A stretch of DNA of 64,000 nt, taken from Pontivivens marinum. Its GTDB lineage: Bacteria; Pseudomonadota; Alphaproteobacteria; Rhodobacterales; Rhodobacteraceae. The notes beneath the pieces were generated by a model. The model searched no databases. It saw nothing but the letters and a program-made list of their open reading frames with translations, and was not told the DNA's origin. This document shows positions 8,991 through 17,817 of the stretch, piece after piece. Position 1 is the first letter of the stretch; each line of letters opens with the position of its first letter. The translations under genes and the position numbers were made by a program. The stretch is taken from positions 1-64,000 of the forward strand of contig NZ_OCTN01000008.1 of NCBI RefSeq assembly GCF_900231835.1, in the 5' to 3' direction.

Positions 8991-10079
8991 ATGGCCTATC
9001 AGGTAACTCAATCCGATCTGGAGGCAATCGCCCTGGGCGGCGCATTCCTGGGCACGGGCGGCGGTGGCGATCCGTATATCGGAAAGCTGATGGCCCGTCA
9101 GGCCATTGCCGAACATGGCCCCGTTACTGTTATCGCGGCGGATGAGGTTGCCGATGACACATTATGCGTCCCCGTCTTTATGATGGGGGCGCCGACGGTG
9201 ATGCTGGAAAAATTGCCCTCGGGCGATGAAATCCTAAAGGCATTGGCCGAGCTGGAAACCTTCCTCGGTAAAAAGGCAGGTGCGTTGATCTGTGTTGAGG
9301 CAGGCGGGCTGAATTCCACTATTCCGTTTATGGTTGCCGCGGCGACGGGGCTGCCGCTGATCGATGGTGACGGGATGGGGCGTGCCTTTCCCGAATTGCA
9401 GATGGTGACATTCACCATGCACGGCATCGCGTCCAGCCCGATGGTGGTTGCGGATGACAAGGGGAACTCCGCCCTGATGTCCACGATCTCGAACCTATGG
9501 ACAGAACGCTTGGCCCGTGTGGTTGCGGTTCAAATGGGTGGCGCGGCACTGGTCGCGGCGTTTCCGATGAACGGCGCTGACATGAAAAAGGCGTTGCTGC
9601 ACGGCACGATGACCACGATCCGCGATATTGGAAACACCATCCTGTCCGAGCGTAAAGCCTCGCGCCATCCCGGTGCGGCGCTGCGGGCGATGACGGGCGG
9701 CGCGCATCTGTTCACGGGGCGTGTTGTGGATGTGCAACGCGCGACTGAGGGCGGTTTTGCGCGAGGCAAGCTAACGCTGCGCGGCATTGACGATTTTGCC
9801 GGACAGGAATTCCTCGTCCATTTCCAGAACGAATTCCTGCTGGCCGAAACCGCCACCGGTGCGCCGATCTGCATGACGCCTGACCTGATCTGCGCGCTGG
9901 ATGCCGATATGGGCCTGCCAGTCACGACGGAGCAGATGCGCTACGGCATGACGGTCGAATTCTCCGCCATTCCGGCTGATCCGCAATGGCACACACCTGC
10001 GGGGCTGGAGCTCGCAGGGCCGAAGTACTTTGGTTACGACCACGAATTTCGCCCCTTCACCACGGGGGAAAGGGCCTGA
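8991..10079 (+). CDS. DUF917 family protein (S-methyl thiohydantoin desulfurase-type), copy 2
   Basis: The 362-residue protein is a divergent paralogue of the preceding gene. It has the same GGGGDPYIGKL, CVEAGGLNSTIPF and IDGDGMGRAFPELQM motifs in the same order. It begins two bases after the previous stop with a perfect AGGAGG site (8978-8983) seven bases upstream, so it should be well translated. The two copies share family motifs along their whole length but differ clearly, which fits either a heteromeric enzyme or two successive reactions rather than a recent duplication. It is followed 50 bases later by the binding-protein gene of the same operon. Confidence 0.85.
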   Translation: MAYQVTQSDLEAIALGGAFLGTGGGGDPYIGKLMARQAIAEHGPVTVIAADEVADDTLCVPVFMMGAPTVMLEKLPSGDEILKALAELETFLGKKAGALICVEAGGLNSTIPFMVAAATGLPLIDGDGMGRAFPELQMVTFTMHGIASSPMVVADDKGNSALMSTISNLWTERLARVVAVQMGGAALVAAFPMNGADMKKALLHGTMTTIRDIGNTILSERKASRHPGAALRAMTGGAHLFTGRVVDVQRATEGGFARGKLTLRGIDDFAGQEFLVHFQNEFLLAETATGAPICMTPDLICALDADMGLPVTTEQMRYGMTVEFSAIPADPQWHTPAGLELAGPKYFGYDHEFRPFTTGERA

Positions 10080-10129
10080 CGCGGCCTGACTGATGCGCGT
10101 CCAACATACTGCAACCAACAGGGTAAATC

Positions 10130-11689
10130 ATGAAAAAGCTTCTCTCCTCCACTGCGCTGATGGCCGCTTGCGCCTTTGCCGCGCCCGCGCTGGCCGATAC
10201 TGCAATTACGGTCAACGCGACGCAGGTTTTTGGCACAATCGATCCTGCAAAAATCAACGACTACACTGAGTATATGGCCGCAGTTAACCTGTATGACGGC
10301 CTGACCACCGTGGATAATGCAGGCAGCGTCGTCGGCCAATTGGCGGAAAGCTGGGAGGTGTCCGAGGACAACCTGACCTACACATTCCACCTGACCCCCG
10401 GTGCGACCTTTACCGACGGATCGCCTGTTGAGGCATCGGACGTGGTTTATTCCATCAAGCGTCTGCTGGCGTTGAACGAGGGCCCCAGCTATCTGTTCAG
10501 CGATCTGGTCGATCCAGAGGCAGTCATCGCTGTTGATGCGAGCACAGTGTCCATTGGCTTGACCGAAGTTTTCGCACCCTTCCTCGCCACGACACCGTTG
10601 ATCCTCGTGCTGAACGAGGGCGCAGTGGCTGAGGCATCCGAAACCGAGTGGGGCGAGGATGTGATCGCCGAGCAAACCTACGGTGCGGGTCCATATTCGG
10701 TGGCCAGTTGGAACCGTGGCGCGGAATTCATCCTGTCGCGGAACACCAACTACTATGCGGGTTTTGAGGGCGGCGACGGCGCGCCAATCGATACCGTGCG
10801 GTTCGTCATCACCAATGATGAGGCAACGGTGCGTGCGCTTGCTACCTCGGGGCAGCTGGGCTTTTCCGCCTCGACCCACACGAACGAGACATATGCCGCG
10901 CTGGACGGGTTGGATAACTATTCCGTCGCTGTGATCCCGACCGTGACCAACCTGTATCTGAAGCTGAACACGCAGCTGGCACCGACCGACGACATCCACG
11001 TTCGCCGTGCCCTGCAATATGCAACGGATTACACCCTGATCCGCGAGGAAATCTTTCCCAACGGTGAGTTGAACGGACCAATGGCGCATGCCTTTGCCGA
11101 CGCGCTGAACACCGATCTGCCAATGCCGGAATATAATCTGGAGAAGGCGGCCGAGGAACTGGCGATGTCTAGCTATGCCGGTCAGGATATTACGATCAGC
11201 CTGGCCTATGTTGCCGGTCTGTCCTTTGAGGAAGATATCGCGCTGTTGCTACAGGCCAATCTGGAGGCGATCGGAGTTACTCTGGATATCCAGCCCGAGC
11301 CATGGAACCGCATCACCGAACTGGCCGCTGACCCTGCGACAACGCCGAATGCGACCGAGATTTTTAACGGCCCATCCTATCCATCGCCTGACTCGGTTTT
11401 CTATGTGCAGTACCACTCGAAATCCGCAGGGACATGGGCATCAATGGAGTGGCTGGAAACACCTGCTGTTGACGCATTGATCGATGAATCGCGCGCGACC
11501 ACTGATGTGGCTGAGCAGAATGCGATCTATCAGGAATTGCAGGCAACTTTGGTCGATATGGCAGCTGATGTCTTTATCGGAACGCAGCAAAAGCGTCACG
11601 CGATCCATTCGTGCCTGACGGGATACGAGTTCATTCCGATGATGTCGTGGGATTACAATTTCGGCGATATGCGCTGGGCCTGCGAATAA
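10130..11689 (+). CDS. ABC transporter substrate-binding protein, family 5 (dipeptide/nickel type)
   Basis: The 519-residue protein begins with a clear Sec signal peptide (MKKLLSSTALMAACAFAAP, cleaved after ALA near residue 23). It continues with the family 5 solute-binding fold: DGLTTVDNAGSVVGQLAESW, then TFHLTPGATFTDGSPVEASD. Two cysteines near the C-terminus (SCLTGYEF and WACE) could form a disulfide. It is the periplasmic receptor for the permeases and fused ATPase at 2735-6295. Its position last in the operon, directly before a strong terminator, is less usual than first. The ligand is unknown; gene context points to a hydantoin or thiohydantoin-like molecule. Confidence 0.9.
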   Translation: MKKLLSSTALMAACAFAAPALADTAITVNATQVFGTIDPAKINDYTEYMAAVNLYDGLTTVDNAGSVVGQLAESWEVSEDNLTYTFHLTPGATFTDGSPVEASDVVYSIKRLLALNEGPSYLFSDLVDPEAVIAVDASTVSIGLTEVFAPFLATTPLILVLNEGAVAEASETEWGEDVIAEQTYGAGPYSVASWNRGAEFILSRNTNYYAGFEGGDGAPIDTVRFVITNDEATVRALATSGQLGFSASTHTNETYAALDGLDNYSVAVIPTVTNLYLKLNTQLAPTDDIHVRRALQYATDYTLIREEIFPNGELNGPMAHAFADALNTDLPMPEYNLEKAAEELAMSSYAGQDITISLAYVAGLSFEEDIALLLQANLEAIGVTLDIQPEPWNRITELAADPATTPNATEIFNGPSYPSPDSVFYVQYHSKSAGTWASMEWLETPAVDALIDESRATTDVAEQNAIYQELQATLVDMAADVFIGTQQKRHAIHSCLTGYEFIPMMSWDYNFGDMRWACE

Positions 11690-11716
11690 TTTCGCAGCGA
11701 TTGTAATCTGGAATCG

Positions 11717-11750
11717 AAAGGGCCGGCGAAACATCGCCGGCCCTTTTTTT
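11717..11750 (+). terminator. Rho-independent terminator of the DUF917 operon
   Basis: A perfect 13-bp stem (11717-11729 with 11734-11746; core GGGCCGGCGA) closes a four-base loop AACA and runs into seven or more T residues (11744-11750). It lies 28 bases after the binding-protein stop and just before the convergent purU stop. The A tract on the other side means it may also terminate purU. Confidence 0.93.
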
Positions 11751-11767
11751 GTTGCTGGTGGTTTGGT

Positions 11768-12652
11768 TTAGCCCATCCGTTCGGATGCATAGGAACCGGG
11801 CGAGGCAGGGAAGACGATGGTCTTGTTTCCGTTCAGGAATACACGGCGGTGGATATGCGCGTGGATCGCACGGGCCAGAACCTGACTTTCCACATCGCGG
11901 CCCAGCGACACGTAATCGTTAGGGGACTGGGCGTGGGTGACGCGCACGGTGTCCTGCTCGATAATCGGCCCCTCATCCAGATCCGTAGTGACGTAATGCG
12001 AGGTCGCGCCGATCAGTTTTACACCGCGCTGATAGGCCTGTTTGTAGGGGTTTGCACCCTTAAAGCTGGGCAGGAACGAGTGGTGGATATTGATGATGCG
12101 GCCCGACATTTTCTGGCACATCTCATCCGACAGGATCTGCATATAGCGGGCCAGTACGATCAGCTCTGCGCCGGTTTCCTCAACCACCGCCATGATACGC
12201 GCCTCTGCATCGGGTTTGTTTTCGGGGGTCACCTTGATGCAATGGAACGGGATGTCGTTATTCACGACAACCTTTTGATAATCCATGTGGTTTGAGATCA
12301 CGGCGACGATATCAATCGGCAATGCGCCGATGCGGCAGCGATACATGATATCGTTCAGGCAATGCCCGAAACGCGAAACCATGATGACGACCTTCATCTT
12401 TTGATTTTCATCATGGAATTCATATTCCATGCCGAATGTATCAGCCGTTTTGGAAAAGCCTGATCGGACCTTTTCGATATCAATGGCCTCATCACTGTCA
12501 AAGCTGATCCGCATGAAGAAATTGCCCGTTTCCTTGTCATCAAATTGCGCACTATCGCTGATATTGCAGCCATTCTCGGCAAGGTAATTGGCGATTGCTG
12601 CTACGATCCCTCGGGTCGAGTGGCACGTCACGGTCAGGGCGTATTTGCTCAT
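11768..12652 (-). CDS. purU: Formyltetrahydrofolate deformylase
   Basis: The 294-residue cytoplasmic enzyme hydrolyses 10-formyl-THF to formate and THF, balancing one-carbon units. The N-terminal part (about 1-85) is an ACT domain (TVTCHSTRGIVAAIANYLAENG). The C-terminal part is a formyltransferase fold with the conserved NIHHSFLPSFKGANPYKQA and the catalytic aspartate in DLDEGPIIEQD. The open frame extends 34 codons upstream, but ATG 12652 gives the usual MSKYALTV start and has an AGGA site. In Rhodobacteraceae purU supports demethylation of methylated compounds, which may connect it to the dimethylglycine-dehydrogenase-like genes far downstream; that link is speculative. Confidence 0.95.
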   Translation of the reverse strand: MSKYALTVTCHSTRGIVAAIANYLAENGCNISDSAQFDDKETGNFFMRISFDSDEAIDIEKVRSGFSKTADTFGMEYEFHDENQKMKVVIMVSRFGHCLNDIMYRCRIGALPIDIVAVISNHMDYQKVVVNNDIPFHCIKVTPENKPDAEARIMAVVEETGAELIVLARYMQILSDEMCQKMSGRIINIHHSFLPSFKGANPYKQAYQRGVKLIGATSHYVTTDLDEGPIIEQDTVRVTHAQSPNDYVSLGRDVESQVLARAIHAHIHRRVFLNGNKTIVFPASPGSYASERMG

Positions 12653-12952
12653 ATCGGTGGTCCTGTCAGAAAGAGGCGCGGCATCGTGTTGCCGGTGGAA
12701 CCATGTTGAGTGCGCGACTTGCGCCGTCAAGGGATCAGGGCGGCGTTGTGTCAACTTTGCTGTGACGCGCGGGACGTGATCGGATCAGCGGTTTCCGATC
12801 ATGCACAACGGGCAATATCAGGTACGAACCGTATCAGGCAGCAATCCGTCTGGGCAGTCGGGCGGAATCTATAGTAGGGCTTCGCTGAAATAGCATGGAT
12901 GCGGCCCGCGCCCGATGGCGCATGGGGCGCTCGACCCAGTTGGAGACCCGTT
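12653..12952. other. Divergent intergenic region between purU and the IMPase-family gene, with a short inverted repeat
   Basis: This 300-base gap between two divergent genes holds no gene I can support. The most visible structure is a perfect 8-bp inverted repeat, TGATCGGA at 12777-12784 and TCCGATCA at 12794-12801, with a 9-base loop. It is not followed by a T tract, so it is not a classical terminator. It could be an operator between the two promoters. TATAGT near 12871 is a possible -10 for the plus-strand gene, with no obvious -35. Confidence 0.35.
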
Positions 12953-13741
12953 TTGACCGACCCTATTGCGGCACGTCACCTATTTGCCTGCCAGATCGCG
13001 CGAGAGGCGGGCGCCGTTGCCCGCACCCTGTTTGAGAACCGCGACATCCTGCGTGTTGAGGCAAAGGAAACGCCGCAGGATGTCGTCAGCCGCGCAGATC
13101 GCGAGGTGGAGGCGCTGGTCCGTGATCGCATCGCCGCATCCTTTCCCGATGATGGCATTGTGGGTGAGGAGCATGACGCGAAATCGGGCACGTCCGGCTT
13201 TACCTGGGTGATCGATCCGATTGATGGCACCATGCCGTTCCTATCGGGTTTGCCCAGTTGGTGCATTGCAATCGCACTGTTGCAGGGAGCACAAACGGTG
13301 GCTGCGGCGACATTCGTGCCGATGCAGGACCAATTGTTCGACGCACGGCTGGGCGGTGGGTTCCGCTGTGATGGGGCGCCGGTGATGGTATCGGACAGCC
13401 TTGACCTGACAGGTGCGATGACCGCGATTGGTGCTAGCCACCGCTCACCCGCTGCGCATGTTGCTGGCGTTATCGGACGCTTGATCGGGGCGGGAGGTGC
13501 CTTTTACCGCAGCGGTTCGGGCGCATTGATGCTGGCCGATGTCGCGATGGGCCGGTTGGCGGGGTATTACGAACCGCACATGTATGCGTGGGACTGTCTG
13601 GGCGGATTGCTGATGGTGCAGGAGGCCGGTGGCTGGATCGAGGGCGTAGACATGGACCAGATGCTTGCGTCAGGCGGGCGTGTTCTGGCCGCCGCGCCAT
13701 GCGTTTATGATCCATTGCGCGGGATCATCGACGCGGGTTGA
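12953..13741 (+). CDS. Inositol monophosphatase family protein
   Basis: The roughly 262-residue protein has the two metal-binding signatures of the Mg-dependent, Li-sensitive phosphatase family: GEEHDAK followed by WVIDPIDGTMPFLSG, and a C-terminal YAWDCLGGLLMVQEAGG. Members dephosphorylate inositol phosphates, histidinol phosphate or sulfur nucleotides (CysQ/PAP type). The sequence alone does not decide among them. TTG 12953 with GGAG seven bases before it (MTDPIAARHL) is preferred to the in-frame ATG 12899, whose extra 18 residues look unrelated to the family. It stands alone, with no operon partner. Confidence 0.85.
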   Translation: MTDPIAARHLFACQIAREAGAVARTLFENRDILRVEAKETPQDVVSRADREVEALVRDRIAASFPDDGIVGEEHDAKSGTSGFTWVIDPIDGTMPFLSGLPSWCIAIALLQGAQTVAAATFVPMQDQLFDARLGGGFRCDGAPVMVSDSLDLTGAMTAIGASHRSPAAHVAGVIGRLIGAGGAFYRSGSGALMLADVAMGRLAGYYEPHMYAWDCLGGLLMVQEAGGWIEGVDMDQMLASGGRVLAAAPCVYDPLRGIIDAG

Positions 13742-13795
13742 ATGTCGCGCTGCCCGCACGGTTTGAGTATACGGGCAACGCATTTCGGTCAGGGG

Positions 13796-16054
13796 TTAGG
13801 GCAGAACCTCAACCGTCACATTGGTGAAGTCGATGCCGTTATCGGGTGTCTCGCGCTCCTTGGAGGAACCGAATGTGTTGCTGTTCGCGTGAAAGGCCAG
13901 CATCCCGAAATTGTTCACGTCGCTGCCCTCATCCAACAGGCTGAACTGGCTGATGATCGTGCCCTCATGGCTGAGCGACCCTGCGATTTGCAGGCCATTG
14001 CTAACCTTTGTGGTGGTCATCGTGCCGGTATAGGTTTGCGACGCCTCGAACTGATACGGATCACCTCCACCGCCAAGGTGCTGATAGCCCCGGGTTGTTC
14101 CCAGCAGACGGCCCTGCGTGTCCTGCCCGTGTCGCCGGATGTCGATATTGGCATCTGCTGAATTCGCAAGGTTAACGTCGAAGTCGATCATATAGCCGGG
14201 CAACCCGTCATAGGACGTGTTCGGATTGCTGGAGGATGCAGACAGATCGCCCAGCAATTCCGCACGGCCCAGCATGTCATATAACCCGATCCGCAGCGCT
14301 GAATCGCGATCCTCGCCGATGGTTTCTGGCGTGGTAAAGGTAAAGGACGCCTGCAATGACTGCCCCTCAGCCAGCATTTGCGGGGCAAAGGTTGTCCGCA
14401 GTCCGCGTCCGGACCCGCCAGTTACGAGGCCAAGCGTACCTGCGCTAAACTCCAGTGCGCTGCTATTCGTGGTCGTCCACCAATTCGTATCGGTGGCATC
14501 GGCACTGTCGGCGCGGTCCCCATCGGTAAAGCTGTCATCAAAGACGATGCCAGCCTGCGCGGGGGCGGGGGGCGTTACAGGTGCTGTGGCTTGCTCTGTC
14601 CCCTCTGGCGCGGGGGAGTGGGAGTAGTCCAGCTCGTAGAAAATCACCCGATCGAAATCCATCTCCGGATCAGGGCTGGAGTTGTTTTGCGAGTACGCGC
14701 CCGCCTTAAAGAACATGAATTCGTCCTCGATGTTGAAGCCGCTATCGCGCATGTCGAACGGTTCTGCGATAACCTCACTGCCATCGTCGCGGATGATTTT
14801 TACGTGCAGCATCGGGATGATCTCGTCACCCTCCTGCACACCAACCACTTCGATCTCGTAGCTGAAGACCTCATCCAGCGCGATGCCGTCCTCGGGGTTT
14901 TCGGCGCGATCACCACGGCTGCCGATCAGCTCAACCCATTGTTCACGACCGGTTGCGGGTTCATGCGCGAAGTAGATCGAGCCGTATTTGTTATCCGGCA
15001 GCTTGCGATAATACAGGCGGATCGGCTCGTCATCCTTGGCGTGGATTTGCCCGATGATGACACGCCCGACCTGATAATCACGGCCCTGACGGGTCACCTG
15101 ATTGACCGCTAGAGTGGCAGTTAGAACACCGTCCACACCACCGGCAGCGGCCTGTGCCGATTCTGGGGCCGAGGAAAAGACCCAGTTGTTTGCATTCGGA
15201 TATCCGCCATCAATGCGGGTTTCGATACTCTCATCCCCCCGCCGCAACATGCCGCGCAATTCGGTGCGCGTGTAATTCGTATTGGCCGAGGTCCGCGCCC
15301 CCGCCGGTGTAGACCGGAACACCATGCCACCCGTTGCAGGGTCGGTGTAGAAATAGCGCGGGTCGGTCCAGCCGGCGGACAGCTCGTTTTCATAAACGCT
15401 ATCGGCACGACCATCGCCATCATCATCGGCAGGCGTGGTGATGTACCAGCCGAGCAGGTCGAAATTCTGACCAGGGGGTAAATCGGTGCGCAGGCCGAAC
15501 ATGCCCTGACCGGCGCGCTCCGTCAGGACAGGCTGATCGGGGGCGGCGATATCCTCACCACATCCGATGGCGGCAATCTCAACAATACTGTTCCATTCGT
15601 TGCTTTCATTGCCGTTGCTGACAAGGCGGATGAATTGGGCGGAGATATTGTCGAGCGGGTTTTGCTCCAGTTCCAGCGTGCCGCCACTGGATTGGTGCAT
15701 TGGCACGATGGTCTGGTATTCAACACCGTCGGTTGATGCCTCAATGGCGAATGCGGACCAACGCTCATCCCCCTTGTACCATGCGATATCCAGCGAGGTC
15801 AGCGTTTGCTGCGCGCCCAGATCCAGCAGCAGGGTTTTCGGCGCACCCTGCGATTGATTGGACCATCGGGAGTCAGGATCGAAATCCCCGTCGATGGTGT
15901 TTTCGGGGCCATGTGTTTCCTCGTACAGGCCATCATCCGTGGCCGAGATGATGGTTAAGGTGCGGCTAACCTCGCAGCTATTGGACGCAATTGCCGCCGT
16001 GCCCGCGACAGAGGCAAGGCAGAAACAGACGGATTGCAGGGGTAGATTTTTCAC
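13796..16054 (-). CDS. Secreted polysaccharide lyase family 7 (alginate lyase-like), modular with F5/8 type C domain
   Basis: The 752-residue protein starts at GTG 16054 with GGGAGG just upstream and carries a signal peptide (ends near residue 24). Residues about 30-165 look like a discoidin/F5-8 type C carbohydrate-binding domain. Residues about 190-490 match alginate lyase family 2 (PL7): YTRTELRGML (usual RTELR), QIHAKDD (usual QIH) and FMFFKAGAYSQN (usual YFKAGxYxQ). A third C-terminal domain of about 240 residues (from DDSFTDGDRAD) is a jelly-roll-like region I cannot name. Alone among metabolic genes, it implies extracellular attack on algal alginate or a related uronate polymer. No oligoalginate lyase or uptake genes accompany it in the window. 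Confidence 0.8.
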   Translation of the reverse strand: MKNLPLQSVCFCLASVAGTAAIASNSCEVSRTLTIISATDDGLYEETHGPENTIDGDFDPDSRWSNQSQGAPKTLLLDLGAQQTLTSLDIAWYKGDERWSAFAIEASTDGVEYQTIVPMHQSSGGTLELEQNPLDNISAQFIRLVSNGNESNEWNSIVEIAAIGCGEDIAAPDQPVLTERAGQGMFGLRTDLPPGQNFDLLGWYITTPADDDGDGRADSVYENELSAGWTDPRYFYTDPATGGMVFRSTPAGARTSANTNYTRTELRGMLRRGDESIETRIDGGYPNANNWVFSSAPESAQAAAGGVDGVLTATLAVNQVTRQGRDYQVGRVIIGQIHAKDDEPIRLYYRKLPDNKYGSIYFAHEPATGREQWVELIGSRGDRAENPEDGIALDEVFSYEIEVVGVQEGDEIIPMLHVKIIRDDGSEVIAEPFDMRDSGFNIEDEFMFFKAGAYSQNNSSPDPEMDFDRVIFYELDYSHSPAPEGTEQATAPVTPPAPAQAGIVFDDSFTDGDRADSADATDTNWWTTTNSSALEFSAGTLGLVTGGSGRGLRTTFAPQMLAEGQSLQASFTFTTPETIGEDRDSALRIGLYDMLGRAELLGDLSASSSNPNTSYDGLPGYMIDFDVNLANSADANIDIRRHGQDTQGRLLGTTRGYQHLGGGGDPYQFEASQTYTGTMTTTKVSNGLQIAGSLSHEGTIISQFSLLDEGSDVNNFGMLAFHANSNTFGSSKERETPDNGIDFTNVTVEVLP

Positions 16055-16285
16055 ATGGACCTCCCAGTCGGTTGATTTAATTGGGCCAATTTTTCAGCCT
16101 CATCGCTTGGGCGTCTAGTATACCAGATTCGCAATCAACATGTAATCCCGTCTACAACCCTAGGTTGGAGGGTGCTGTTCAGGTCATGCTTTTGTGTTGG
16201 ACATTAACAGTTAGCATGCTAATTGATGATTTATGCGAAATTGGGCGCTGCGCCCGCATGACCCGAATTAGTCAAAGGCCTTCAG

Positions 16286-17320
16286 ATGAAACGCACCCCT
16301 CGTCAATTCAATCGCCGCTCCCTATCCGGAACCGTCGCTGCTCTCATCGCAGTAGCGGTGGTTGGCGTGAACCTTGATTCCGCAACCGCGCAGGATGCCG
16401 ATCGATCCGCCTATGACATCGTGGACACGACAGCGGCCGTTGAATCCGCGAATTGGAGCGAAGGCGTCACGATCACCGTGGATGATGAGGCGAACACCTT
16501 CCGCTTTGAATCCAACGGTATCCCCAGCCACGGGTTCGCCGAGCAGTACTTGATCCCTAACAACCCGAACGATCAGCCGTTCAGCGACAAACCGGCCAGC
16601 GACTTTACCGTTGCAAATTCAGCCGACTATTTCACTGAATCCACGGTTGAGACGGATATCACCACCCTGCCAACCTATGTTGATACGGTCACCGATACGA
16701 CGCTGGGCCGGATCGGCGTTGTGATCAGCGGCGCGCAGCTATTCAACGATTATGAGAATTTCGAGCGGACGAACGTCGCCCTGAACGATCAGGTGACCCA
16801 TGACCACGTCTCCTTTGTCGATGAATGCAACGGGCATACATTGGTGGATGGCACCAGCTATCACTATCATGGCGTGCCATTGTGCATCACCGAAACGCTG
16901 GATCAGACGGGTGAGCATTCGTTGATGATTGGCGTGCTTGAGGATGGATTTCCGGTTTACGGCAATCAGGGCGAAAGCGGCGCAACAGTCACAAATGCCG
17001 ATCTGGATGAGTGTAGCGGCCATGTTGGCGCGACACCTGAATTTCCGGACGGGATTTATCACTACCACCTAACCGCGGATGAGGCCCCCTATACCATCGA
17101 TTGCTATCATGGAGAGGTTGAGGTCACCGCGATGCAGGGTGGCCCCGATGGCGGCGCGCCAGATTTCTCAACGGCGGCAACGGCACTTGGCGTTAGTGAG
17201 GCCGCGTTGATCGCCGCGCTGGGCGGTTCCATGCCGCCAGATTTCGACGCAGCGGCGCAGGAGCTGGGGATCAGCGCCGATGAATTGCGCAATGCCATGC
17301 CAGCACCCGGTGTGCGTTGA
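16286..17320 (+). CDS. YHYH domain-containing secreted protein
   Basis: The 344-residue protein has an N-terminal signal sequence after a basic start (MKRTPRQFNRRSL; hydrophobic about 16-33). It contains the YHYH-domain motifs twice: CNGHTLVDGTSYHYHGVPLC and PDGIYHYHLTADEAPY, each next to a cysteine. The repeated His/Tyr clusters suggest a metal site. The C-terminal 60 residues hold two short helical repeats of the LGVSEAALIAAL type. YHYH proteins occur in marine bacteria and have no established function. The following gene starts in the stop codon of this one (TGATG), so the two products are probably made together. Confidence 0.8.
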   Translation: MKRTPRQFNRRSLSGTVAALIAVAVVGVNLDSATAQDADRSAYDIVDTTAAVESANWSEGVTITVDDEANTFRFESNGIPSHGFAEQYLIPNNPNDQPFSDKPASDFTVANSADYFTESTVETDITTLPTYVDTVTDTTLGRIGVVISGAQLFNDYENFERTNVALNDQVTHDHVSFVDECNGHTLVDGTSYHYHGVPLCITETLDQTGEHSLMIGVLEDGFPVYGNQGESGATVTNADLDECSGHVGATPEFPDGIYHYHLTADEAPYTIDCYHGEVEVTAMQGGPDGGAPDFSTAATALGVSEAALIAALGGSMPPDFDAAAQELGISADELRNAMPAPGVR

Positions 17321-17817
17321 TGCGGGGTGTTGTCTACGCTTTGAAAGGCGCGGCAGCGGGGGTCCTGATTGGGGTCGCGCTGCCCTACATTCCAGCTTTG
17401 GGGATGTCGTCTATGCACGACATGGCATCTGAGATGTCTATGGGCGACACGCATGATCATTCCATGCACGATCATCCCATGCGTGAGGTCACATCCGGTT
17501 TGCCTGTACCAGCCGTCACGCATCTGGTTTTTCCGGATGCGATGGATGGGTACAACGTGCAGATCCTGCCGCGAAACTTCGAGTTTACGCCCGCTGCGAT
17601 CAATCGTGCGGTACAGGACAATCAGGGACACGCGCACCTTTATATTAACGGGGTGAAGATCCAGCGCGTCTATTCCAACTGGTTCCATTTGCCGTCTTCG
17701 CTGCTGCAACCGGGGGTGAATTTGGTCAGCATCACGTTGAATGCAAATGATCATAGCGAGTGGGCGCAGGACGGCACCGCTATTTCATCAACTGTGCGCG
17801 TTGTCCTGCCTGAATGA
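17320..17817 (+). CDS. Membrane-anchored protein with Met/His-rich segment, partner of the YHYH protein
   Basis: The 165-residue protein starts at ATG 17320, sharing one base with the YHYH gene stop. Residues 4-28 form one hydrophobic anchor or signal sequence. Residues 29-54 contain seven methionines and five histidines in 26 positions (for example MSMGDTHDHSMHDHPM), a pattern typical of copper-binding periplasmic proteins. The remainder (LPRNFEFTPAAINRAV, HAHLYINGVKIQRVYSNW, VNLVSITLNAND) looks like a compact beta-sandwich domain. I do not recognise a named family. Periplasmic copper handling with the YHYH protein is inferred from composition and coupling. Confidence 0.7.
   Translation: MRGVVYALKGAAAGVLIGVALPYIPALGMSSMHDMASEMSMGDTHDHSMHDHPMREVTSGLPVPAVTHLVFPDAMDGYNVQILPRNFEFTPAAINRAVQDNQGHAHLYINGVKIQRVYSNWFHLPSSLLQPGVNLVSITLNANDHSEWAQDGTAISSTVRVVLPE

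Noticed and set aside
10034-11089. Open frame of 351 codons on the minus strand opposite the binding-protein gene
   Set aside because: It lies across the start of a gene with an unmistakable signal peptide and family 5 fold, and its product resembles nothing.
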